Shown: positions 1 through 5,514 of the stretch, one piece after another | Layout of the letters: the number at the start of each line of letters is the position of its first letter | Position numbering within the stretch: position 1 is the stretch's first letter | From: Limnospira sp050045915 | GTDB lineage: Bacteria > Cyanobacteriota > Cyanobacteriia > Cyanobacteriales > Microcoleaceae | Assembly: GCA_050045915.1 (NCBI GenBank) | Contig: JBNGCR010000190.1 | Span: forward strand, 1-10,750 | Direction: 5' to 3' | DNA length: 10,750 nt | The notes under the pieces: model-generated | Database searches by the model: none | Seen by the model: only the letters and a program-made list of their open reading frames with translations | Told to the model about the DNA's origin: nothing | Made by a program: the position numbers and the translations under genes

Positions 1-828
1 ACCGCTGAATTTAGAGACGACGGTGATGCCGCATTTTTCCAGAACTCGCTCGATTTCCCAGGTGTCTCCGCCGATGTTGTATTCGCCCATCACGTTGACG
101 GTGTAGCCGGGGATTTCTTCGGTTTCGGTGTCCGCACCGATCCAGTTCTTGAAGAAGCCGTTGTTGGCGATGTGGTGTCCGGCGGATTGGCTGACGCCTT
201 TGTATCCTTCGCAGTTGAAGGCGACGACGCTGATGCCGAGGGCTTCGCTCATTTCTCGGGCCGCACCCTGGATGTCATCCCCGATCAGTCCCACTGGGCA
301 GGTGGAGTGGACGCTGATGGCTTTGGGCTTGAAGATGTCGTAGGCTTCCTGGATGGCGGTTTTGAGTTTGCCGACGCCGCCGAATACGATGTCGTGTTCG
401 TTGAGGTCGGTGGAGAAGCTGTAGTTGATGAAGTCCTGACCTTCTTCTCTGGCTTTGAATTGGTTGCGCCGGGTCATCCAGGCGTAGTAGGAACAGCCGA
501 TGGGGCCGTGGACGATGTGGACCATATCTCCGAACGGACCGACGACCACCCCTTTACATCCGGCGTAGGCGCATCCCCGTTGGGTGATAATGCCGGGAGT
601 GGTGCGGGCGTTGGCTTCGATTTCTTGTTGGGGGTCGGTGTCGCGGACGATGATGTGTTTGCCGCGCTTTTTACCGACTTTGCGGGGATAGGCTTTGACG
701 ATTTCTTCGACGGCTTCGGTGGTGGTTTCTAAACCGACGGGAGACTCGGAGAGCATTACCTGCCGGTTGGCTGTGGCGCTTTGCTTTTCTAGGTCTGTTT
801 TGGGTGATAGATTTGTATTCTCAGTCAT
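1..828 (-). CDS. nifD: Nitrogenase MoFe protein alpha chain NifD (N-terminal 276 residues; runs off the window)
   Basis: NifD forms the alpha subunit of the alpha2beta2 MoFe protein, which holds FeMo-co and shares the P-cluster with NifK. I translated the minus strand from the ATG at 828. Visible P-cluster cysteines are C86 in RGCAYAGCKG, C112 in HGPIGCSYY and C177 in HSTCPVGLIGDD. The conserved CEGYKGVSQSAGHHIAN segment (206-222) includes the histidine equivalent to Azotobacter His195, and NIGGDTW follows at 251-257. A Shine-Dalgarno AGAGGAGA lies just upstream of the ATG. The frame is open to base 1, so the C-terminal half, including the FeMo-co Cys and His ligands, is outside. Sequence style (RGCAYAGCKG, TRRNQ, HSTCPVG, GYKGVSQSAG) differs from the usual cyanobacterial NifD (AGSKGVVWGPIKD, QSECPIG, GFRGVSQSLG) and recalls cluster III enzymes from anaerobes. 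It is co-oriented with nifH, 255 bp downstream of it. The family comparison is from memory. Confidence 0.97.
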   Translation of the reverse strand, partial: MTENTNLSPKTDLEKQSATANRQVMLSESPVGLETTTEAVEEIVKAYPRKVGKKRGKHIIVRDTDPQQEIEANARTTPGIITQRGCAYAGCKGVVVGPFGDMVHIVHGPIGCSYYAWMTRRNQFKAREEGQDFINYSFSTDLNEHDIVFGGVGKLKTAIQEAYDIFKPKAISVHSTCPVGLIGDDIQGAAREMSEALGISVVAFNCEGYKGVSQSAGHHIANNGFFKNWIGADTETEEIPGYTVNVMGEYNIGGDTWEIERVLEKCGITVVSKFSG

Positions 829-860
829 TATCTGGTCTCCTCTTGCAGGGTGGGATTTAA

Positions 861-911
861 GAGTGAAGTTCTGGATTGGGAAGTCCCAAAACCTGAGAAC
901 TGGGATCACTC
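861..911 (-). promoter_or_regulatory. Nested stem-loop in the nifH-nifD spacer
   Basis: GAGTGA and AGTTCT (861-872) pair with AGAACT (896-901) and TCACTC (906-911), leaving a four-base GGGA bulge. Inside lies a second hairpin, TTGGG (876-880) with CCCAA (885-889). On the minus-strand transcript this gives about 12 outer base pairs plus an inner stem, 15 nt before the nifD Shine-Dalgarno. There is no U-tract, so it is not an obvious intrinsic terminator. Stem-loops between nifH and nifD can act as RNA-processing or stability elements that leave nifH mRNA in excess, and that role is inferred here. A weaker inverted repeat (GGACGGACA 1001-1009 against TGTCCGACC 1059-1067, one mismatch) lies just after the nifH stop. 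I see no gene in the 829-1083 spacer. Confidence 0.55.
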
Positions 912-1083
912 CTGTGCAGCGTCCGTCTCGTCCGGATGGCTGTTGAGGTTGGGTGGTGGCAATGATGGAAATGAAAAACGGGGGAATTTTTAAGGGGATG
1001 GGACGGACAGAAGGAATGTCTCATCTCCTCATCGCTACCCCCGACTTTCAAGGTGTTTGTCCGACCGATCGCTCCGAATTGAA

Positions 1084-1908
1084 TTATTCGTACAGACCGT
1101 ATTTAACCAACAGTTTTTCGAGTTCGTCATTACTCATGGGGTCGGGAATGACATGGTTGGTATTTTCGTCGATCGCTTTCGCCAGGTTGCGATAGTGTTG
1201 GGCCTGTTCGCAGTCGGGTGCAAATTCGATCACTGTCTTGCGGTTCAGTTCCGCCCGCTGCACCATATTGTCGCGGGGCATGAAGTAGATCATCTGGGTT
1301 CCCAGCCGTTCGGCCAAGCCTTGGATCAGTTCGGCTTCCAGGTCAACTTTACGGCTGTTGCAAATCAAACCTCCCAACCGCACGCCGCCGGATTTGGCGT
1401 ATTTTTTAATGCCTCGGCAGATGTTGTTGGCGGCATACATTGCCATCATTTCGCCGGAGGTGACGATGTAGATTTCTTGGGCTTTTCCTTCCCGAATCGG
1501 CATGGCGAAACCGCCACAAACCACGTCTCCCAAGACATCGTAGAAGGCATAATCCAGACCTTCTTTTTCTTCATAGGCTCCCAACTGTTCCAACATACTG
1601 ATGGAGGTGATGATCCCCCGACCGGCACAGCCAACGCCGGGTTCCGGGCCGCCGGATTCCACGCAGAGGGTCTTGCCGTAGCCTTCTTTGCGGATATCTT
1701 CGAGTTCGATCTCTTCTCCTTCTTCCCTCAAAGTGTCAAGCACGCTTTTTTGGTGCAATCCCCCTAAGAGGAGACGGGTGGAGTCTGCTTTCGGGTCGCA
1801 GCCGACGATCATCACTTTCCGACCCAGTTCGACTAATCCAGCTACGGTGTTTTGTGTAGTTGTGGATTTACCAATTCCGCCTTTTCCGTAAACTGCAATC
1901 TTTCTCAT
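1084..1908 (-). CDS. nifH: Nitrogenase iron protein NifH (dinitrogenase reductase)
   Basis: NifH is the homodimeric Fe protein. It passes electrons from ferredoxin or flavodoxin to the MoFe protein with ATP hydrolysis, and also acts in FeMo-co and P-cluster maturation. The 274-residue product has a P-loop GKGGIGKS (8-15), the CDPKADSTR switch region (37-45), [4Fe-4S] ligands C94 (GVGCAGRG) and C131 (DVVCGGF), and R97, the site ADP-ribosylated in organisms with DraT. The start is well supported: AGGAGGT lies 7 nt before the ATG at 1908. The usual cyanobacterial NifH is about 295 residues with a longer N-terminus and C-terminal tail. This one starts MRKIAVYGKGG, has VLDTLREEGEEIELEDIRKEG, and ends KLLVKYGLYE, all typical of cluster III sequences as I remember them. 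It is the first gene of its transcript, with its own NtcA-type promoter and a ~185-nt leader. No HIP1 site occurs in it. Confidence 0.98.
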   Translation of the reverse strand: MRKIAVYGKGGIGKSTTTQNTVAGLVELGRKVMIVGCDPKADSTRLLLGGLHQKSVLDTLREEGEEIELEDIRKEGYGKTLCVESGGPEPGVGCAGRGIITSISMLEQLGAYEEKEGLDYAFYDVLGDVVCGGFAMPIREGKAQEIYIVTSGEMMAMYAANNICRGIKKYAKSGGVRLGGLICNSRKVDLEAELIQGLAERLGTQMIYFMPRDNMVQRAELNRKTVIEFAPDCEQAQHYRNLAKAIDENTNHVIPDPMSNDELEKLLVKYGLYE

Positions 1909-2000
1909 GGTTTAGACCTCCTAACTGTTGGTCTGATGGCTTTTATTTAGAAACCGAAGGGCGACTACAAAATAGTTTTGATTCTGTCGCGCAAGTCCCA

Positions 2001-2053
2001 TTCAAAAAGGTTTGATGGATTTGGTTTGCTCCGGAGAGCTTTACCTTTTTGAA
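2001..2053 (-). promoter_or_regulatory. Inverted repeat in the nifH 5' leader
   Basis: TTCAAAAAGGT (2001-2011) and ACCTTTTTGAA (2043-2053) form a perfect 11-bp inverted repeat with a 31-nt loop. The loop holds a small palindrome, GCTCCGGAGAGC (2028-2039). It lies inside the predicted nifH leader, about 90-145 nt before the start codon, with no T-run in the nifH direction. A second short repeat, TGGAAC (2062-2067) with GTTCCA (2089-2094), sits at the predicted 5' end of the message. Such 5' hairpins can protect an mRNA from RNases, so stabilisation is the simplest guess. The pairing is seen and the function is inferred. Confidence 0.5.
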
Positions 2054-2101
2054 GGTTGGTTTGGAACCTACTTTGCAGCTCTCTTTTAGTTCCATGTTTA
2101 T

Positions 2102-2143
2102 AGAATAATTGACTTGCCGGGGGGTGACTGTATATCAAGCTAC
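2102..2143 (-). promoter_or_regulatory. Class II NtcA-activated promoter of nifH
   Basis: The sequence has a perfect NtcA palindrome, GTA-N8-TAC, at 2130-2143 (minus strand GTAGCTTGATATAC). Exactly 22 nt downstream is a sigma-70 type -10 box TATTCT (2107-2102), matching the TAN3T form of NtcA-dependent promoters. This box-to-(-10) distance is the classic class II geometry, in which NtcA replaces the -35 contact. The predicted start is near 2095, giving a leader of about 185 nt. NtcA responds to 2-oxoglutarate, so nifH would be switched on under nitrogen limitation. I found no other perfect GTA-N8-TAC in the gene-free parts of the window. Confidence 0.75.
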
Positions 2144-2308
2144 CGAATGGCAAAAAAAATCAATTTTTTTTGAGCAGATATATGGGGACATCGAATCGAT
2201 ATTTTTTGCTGGAAAGATTAAGGAATTATGATCTCAAATCTAAATCGGATATATAGCAACGAGCGCTGGCGTGGTTACACGCCGGGAATGATCGATCTCT
2301 CTACGACC

Positions 2309-2336
2309 GACTCCCAACTCCCGACTCCCGACTCCC
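2309..2336. repeat. Heptanucleotide tandem repeat (STRR type), RACTCCC x4
   Basis: There are four heptamers in register: GACTCCC, AACTCCC, GACTCCC, GACTCCC. Short tandem heptanucleotide repeats of this kind are common between genes in filamentous cyanobacteria. It lies in the 632-bp gap between nifU and nifH, upstream of the NtcA box. Otherwise that gap holds the nifU terminator on its right side and the nifH promoter and leader on its left. I see no gene in it. Confidence 0.7.
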
Positions 2337-2439
2337 TTTTATGGGTTTTGTAACTCTACGATCGCGCACTGCTATAGGCCTTACATTTGACCGAATTTTT
2401 GTAAAAATAAACAACAGTTTTGTTGTTTTTAAATGGTCT

Positions 2440-2469
2440 AAAAAAATCCCCCGAACGCAGTCCGGGGGA
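2440..2469 (-). terminator. Intrinsic terminator after nifU
   Basis: On the minus strand, TCCCCCGGAC and GTTCGGGGGA form a 10-bp stem (one G-U pair) closed by a three-base loop (2469-2447), followed by seven T residues (2446-2440). It lies 71 nt past the nifU stop codon. It separates the nifX-like/nifS/nifU transcript from nifH, so nifH depends on its own promoter. Confidence 0.88.
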
Positions 2470-2540
2470 AAAGTGAGGTGCAAGCTTTTGTGGAAGCCCA
2501 ATTCAATCGGCGGTGTCTTCTTCGTTCGCGCAGTGTTCCG

Positions 2541-3233
2541 TTAGGAAATCGCCTCTACCATCAAATCCGGACTGATGCGATCGCGCAACCGTTTTTCGAT
2601 CGCCATTTTCAAGGTGATCGCCACGCTGGGACACCCGTCGCAGGCGCCTTTCAAGATCACCAAAACGCGATCGCCGACCACATCATACAACTCCACATCC
2701 CCGCCGGCTTTAATGTAATTAGTGACTTCCTCCGCCGTGGTGAGCTGGTTTTCCCGGATCAGGCGGCGGATTTTCCCCTCCGTCACCGCGAAACACTGGC
2801 AAACCATCGCACTTTCGTCCTCAACCTCCGCCCGGACGGGAATGCCCCGATAATTAGAAATCGCCGCTTCCAACGCCTCCTGCCCCATGACCGAGCAGTG
2901 CATCTTCTCCTGGGGCAGACCGCCCAAATAGTCAGCGATCTCCCGGTTCGTCAGGGCCAGGGCTTCGTCCAACGTCTTCCCCTGCAACAGATCGGTGAGG
3001 GCCGAAGAGGAGGCGATCGCACTGGCACAGCCGAAGGTCTGAAACCGGGCGTCCAAAATCGTTTCCGTCTTTTTGTCGATCCTCAAATGCAGCCGCAGGG
3101 CGTCGCCGCAGACGATACTGCCAATTTCACCCACCGCGATCGCCTCATCGACAGCGCACTCCGCCACCGCGATCGCCCCCATATTGTGGGGATGGTGAAA
3201 CAGATCCATCACTTTTTCGGTGTAATCCCACAT
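2541..3233 (-). CDS. nifU: Fe-S cluster scaffold NifU with an internal in-frame deletion
   Basis: NifU assembles [2Fe-2S] and [4Fe-4S] clusters with NifS and passes them to nitrogenase. The ATG at 3233 has AGGAG 8 nt upstream and begins the family-typical MWDYTEKVMDLF. The N-terminal IscU-like scaffold is intact: C42 (GSIVCGDAL), C69 (TFGCASAIASSS), C113 (KMHCSVMG). The central ferredoxin-like domain keeps its first pair, C145 and C147 (VCQC). The sequence then jumps from TNYIKAGG (171-178) straight to DVELYDV of the C-terminal Nfu domain, whose C198/C201 (GACDGC) are present. Full-length NifU is about 300 residues and this is 230, so roughly 70 are missing, including the second CxxC of the central cluster and the start of the Nfu domain. 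The junction, near 2699-2706, is a GGCGGGG stretch. It starts 11 nt after nifS. It has five HIP1 sites and looks cyanobacterial. Scaffold function may persist, but the permanent central [2Fe-2S] cluster should be lost. Confidence 0.9.
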   Translation of the reverse strand: MWDYTEKVMDLFHHPHNMGAIAVAECAVDEAIAVGEIGSIVCGDALRLHLRIDKKTETILDARFQTFGCASAIASSSALTDLLQGKTLDEALALTNREIADYLGGLPQEKMHCSVMGQEALEAAISNYRGIPVRAEVEDESAMVCQCFAVTEGKIRRLIRENQLTTAEEVTNYIKAGGDVELYDVVGDRVLVILKGACDGCPSVAITLKMAIEKRLRDRISPDLMVEAIS

Positions 3234-3244
3234 CTCAAATTCTC

Positions 3245-4152
3245 CTATCCCAAACTTGCACGCTGTAAATCTTGGTGTCGCTCCTGCAACCAACCCTGAC
3301 TTTCGTCAGTTTCACTGCCGAACGGCGACATCGCCCGCAACTTCTCGACCACCGGCGGCATCACCGCCAGCACCCGGTTAATCTCCGCCGCCGTGGTGTA
3401 GCGGGAGAGGCTGAAGCGGATCGATCCGTGGAGGATCGTGTAGGGCAACCCCATCGCCCGCAGGACGTGGGACGGCTCCAGGGAACCGGAAGTACAGGCT
3501 GAACCGGAGGATGCACAGATCCCGTAAGCGTCCAACGAGAGCAGGATAGCTTCGCCTTCAATGTACTTAAAACCGATATTGGTAGTATTTGGAAGTCGAA
3601 TTCCCTGGTGGCCGTTGAGGTAGCAGTGGGGAATCGATCGCAGCAATCCCAACTCCAGGCGATCGCGCAATTCCCGCACCCGGGAGATATCCGTCTCGAA
3701 ATTAGCGATCGCCAGTTCCGCCGCCTTCCCCAACCCGACGATAGCGGGGACATTCTCCGTCCCCCCCCGGCGTCCCCGTTCCTGGTGTCCCCCCACCAGC
3801 AGGGGACGGAACCGCACCCCCCGCCGGACGTAGAGTGCCCCGACGCCTTTGCTGGCGTGGAGTTTATGGCCGGAAAGGGTGAGCAGATCGATGCTGCTCT
3901 CTTTCATGTTCAGGGGAATTTTCCCCACCGCTTGGACGGCATCGACGTGGAACAGGATGCCCCGATCTTTAACCATCTGTCCGATTCTCGGGCCTGTTTA
4001 ACTGATCGCGCCACTTTGCCGCCGAAGGTGTGGGTACTTGACGGGTTGCCGTAGTTTTCCCGCAAAAAGGGCAGCATCGCTTCGACGACTTCCTCGGCGA
4101 CTCGGGTGGTGGCGTTGTTGTCCAGATAAATCACTGGGTTCGGGGATGACAT
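3245..4152 (-). pseudogene. nifS: Cysteine desulfurase NifS, disrupted by an internal deletion with frameshift
   Basis: NifS is a PLP enzyme that supplies sulfur to NifU. The N-terminal frame begins at ATG 4152 (GAGGTG 4 nt upstream) and reads normally through VIYLDNNATTRV and YGNPSSTHTFGG to SVKQARE (residue 56). The frame then changes, and the other frame continues at RIGQMVKDRGILFHVDAVQ. Against the roughly 400-residue family, about 110 residues are missing, including the segment with the PLP-stacking histidine and the ANNETG motif. Retained downstream are the PLP lysine in SGHKLHASKG and the active-site cysteine in SGSACTSGSLEPSH. The junction is at about 3983-3988. If translated from 4152, the protein stops after about 80 residues at 3910. 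A restart at ATG 3976 would give a C-terminal 243-residue piece without a visible ribosome-binding site. Either this is a true pseudogene or the assembly lost about 325 bases here. The gene carries two HIP1 sites. Confidence 0.88.
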
Positions 4153-4208
4153 AAGCACCTCATTGCTGTCAATTCAATTCGACGGTTTCACCTGGGGGGG
4201 AAACGGTT

Positions 4209-4607
4209 TCACTCCGCGCCAGTTTTGCGGGTTTGGTAATAGTTCAAGGCGGCGGTTTCGATGACGTCGTAGACCTGCACGGGTTCGATGCCGGCTTCCC
4301 GGAGGCGGTCGTCGGGTCCGATGCCGATTTTGGCGACCAGGAGGGCCTCGCAGTCGGACAGGGTGCGGATGATGGTGTTCAAATCCCCCGGGGCGTCCTC
4401 GGGGCCGTGGCAGTAGGGGGAGACTTCGCGAATTTCCCGCAGTGTCGCCTGTTCGCCGTTCACTTCGTAGATGAAGAATTCCCGGGCGTGCCCGAAATGT
4501 TGGTTGACGAGCCCCCCGCCTTTGGTGGCGATGGCGACCCGGACGGTTTCGGGCGTTTTGACGGCGGATGGTTGAGTATTTGGAATCGGTTCTGTCGTTC
4601 GTACCAT
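4209..4607 (-). CDS. Stand-alone NifX-like domain corresponding to the NifB C-terminus
   Basis: This 132-residue protein belongs to the dinitrogenase iron-molybdenum cofactor biosynthesis family (NifX / NifB C-terminus / NafY-like), whose members bind FeMo-co or its NifB-co precursor. The fold begins at VRVAIATKGGGLVNQHFGHA (22-41), with the conserved HFGHA, and runs through SDCEALLVAKIG to YDVIETAALNYY. A 20-residue Pro/Thr-rich leader replaces the roughly 350-residue radical-SAM half of a cyanobacterial NifB, which usually ends in just such a domain. I find no CxxxCxxC radical-SAM motif upstream. The ATG at 4607 has GGAGG about 11 nt before it, so it looks independently translated. In the usual cyanobacterial order nifB-fdxN-nifS-nifU, this sits at the nifB place with no fdxN, 56 nt before nifS. 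It may be a NifB remnant or a genuine NifX-like carrier. Confidence 0.85.
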   Translation of the reverse strand: MVRTTEPIPNTQPSAVKTPETVRVAIATKGGGLVNQHFGHAREFFIYEVNGEQATLREIREVSPYCHGPEDAPGDLNTIIRTLSDCEALLVAKIGIGPDDRLREAGIEPVQVYDVIETAALNYYQTRKTGAE

Positions 4608-4763
4608 TGAACCTGGCCCCTCCGGCGATCGATTAATGTCCGTGAAAGGCGATCGCTTTTTTGTGCGTCTGAACCTGACGATGGCGATCGCGTTGCAAAT
4701 GGTTATATCAGTGGGGTTTTGCCCGCTGTTTTTGGGGTGGGGGTTAAATGATTAATTGATTGG

Positions 4764-4963
4764 AACTGCACTCAATTTCCGCGATCGCCCGCCGCCATGG
4801 GGTTTGGGGAGTTTTCATTTTGGCGGTCGAGATCGGGGTTCGGGAAGTTTTGAGGGGGGGAACGAGACTTTTTGAGGGGGGGGACGGGAAGAAACTGCAC
4901 TCACCGCAAAATCGAAGCGTTTCGGGGATTGGCGGTATTATTTTGTCTTTTTTTTTGAGTGCA
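4764..4963. promoter_or_regulatory. Three copies of TGAGTGCA in the divergent nif spacer
   Basis: AACTGCACTCA occurs at 4764-4774 and 4893-4903 (read on the minus strand as TGAGTGCAGTT, extended GTTCC and GTTTC). The core TGAGTGCA recurs on the plus strand at 4956-4963. The first two face the nifX-like operon, about 155 and 285 nt before its start codon, and the third faces the nifV side. Repeated octamers in a shared spacer are candidate operator sites, for instance for the nif activator CnfR. I do not know that regulator's consensus well enough to assign it. Confidence 0.35.
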
Positions 4964-5241
4964 TTTTAAGATTGTCTTTCGTTTTGAAACGGTCGGGACA
5001 CGGCCGATACATTTCTTAAAATTATTCTAACTCAACTTGACATTTCCGGCGGGATGAGGGGTTGGGCGACTCCCGGAAAATGCTTGTGTATCAAATGTCT
5101 CATTATTTTTGATATTTCGTATCGGATGTAGCAATTTCTTTAACTTTAATCGTGATAAGGTCGGCACGAGTCGGATGGGTAGATCCCCGACGCTCCCGCC
5201 CCATACCGCGATCGCGCACCGAATCGCCCCAGTTTTCGGTC

Positions 5242-5274
5242 TTCAGATTTCCTTCAGATTTCCTCGAGATTTCC
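5242..5274 (+). repeat. Three tandem 11-bp repeats (TTCAGATTTCC)
   Basis: TTCAGATTTCC, TTCAGATTTCC and TCGAGATTTCC follow each other with no gap (5242, 5253, 5264). The 11-bp period places each copy on the same helix face, as in tandem half-sites of OmpR/PhoB-family response regulators. They lie about 240 bp before the small gene that precedes nifV. A regulatory role is inferred only. Confidence 0.5.
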
Positions 5275-5514
5275 AAGGTCAAAATTGACGAATCGGTTCG
5301 GTTGGGATGGCTGCGATGCCGGAATTTTTAGACTTGTCGCTATTGCCATTGAGGGGCAGACCCATCGGACCGGCGAAATGATCGCCGCTCGGTCATCAAC
5401 CCGGGCAGCCTTCCGCTATCAGATTTGAGATGCCCCCATCTCCCCGACTCCCCTTCGGATTAAATGTCAGAATTCAAACGCTAACGTCAACAGTTATGGG
5501 ATAGAGGTAAAACC

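Larger units (their letters stand above)
4608..5514. other. Gene-free divergent intergenic region between the two nif operons
   Basis: About 900 bp separate the minus-strand nifX-like/nifS/nifU operon from the plus-strand small-protein/nifV operon. I see no convincing gene: the open frames here lack family features and include homopolymer-rich stretches. It contains four HIP1 octamers (4649, 4684, 4781, 5208), a repeated TGAGTGCA octamer, a G-rich duplication (4848-4882), an imperfect inverted repeat CATTTCCGGCGGGA (5041-5054) against TCCCGGAAAATG (5071-5082), and an 11-bp tandem repeat (5242-5274). Both operons presumably start here, but I cannot assign -10/-35 boxes with confidence. Confidence 0.7.

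Noticed and set aside
172..732. Long plus-strand open frame opposite nifD
   Set aside because: Its Gly/Val/Asp/Phe-rich product is the mirror of the well-supported nifD frame. It has no family features and no credible ribosome site.
857..1051. 64-codon minus-strand frame between nifH and nifD, considered as a nifI (PII-like) gene
   Set aside because: No PII T-loop or conserved segments. It runs through the stem-loop region and is too short for a PII protein (~105-120 residues).
1057..1767. Plus-strand open frame of 236 codons opposite nifH
   Set aside because: It is antisense to a nifH frame with every hallmark motif, and its composition is that of a shadow frame.
2408..2429. AT-rich inverted repeat AAACAAC/GTTGTTT next to the nifU terminator
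   Set aside because: Seven weak base pairs in AT-rich DNA beside a far stronger terminator. Not enough to call separately.
2478..3299. Plus-strand open frame of 273 codons opposite nifU
   Set aside because: It is antisense to nifU, has no recognisable domain, and crosses the nifS/nifU gene boundary.
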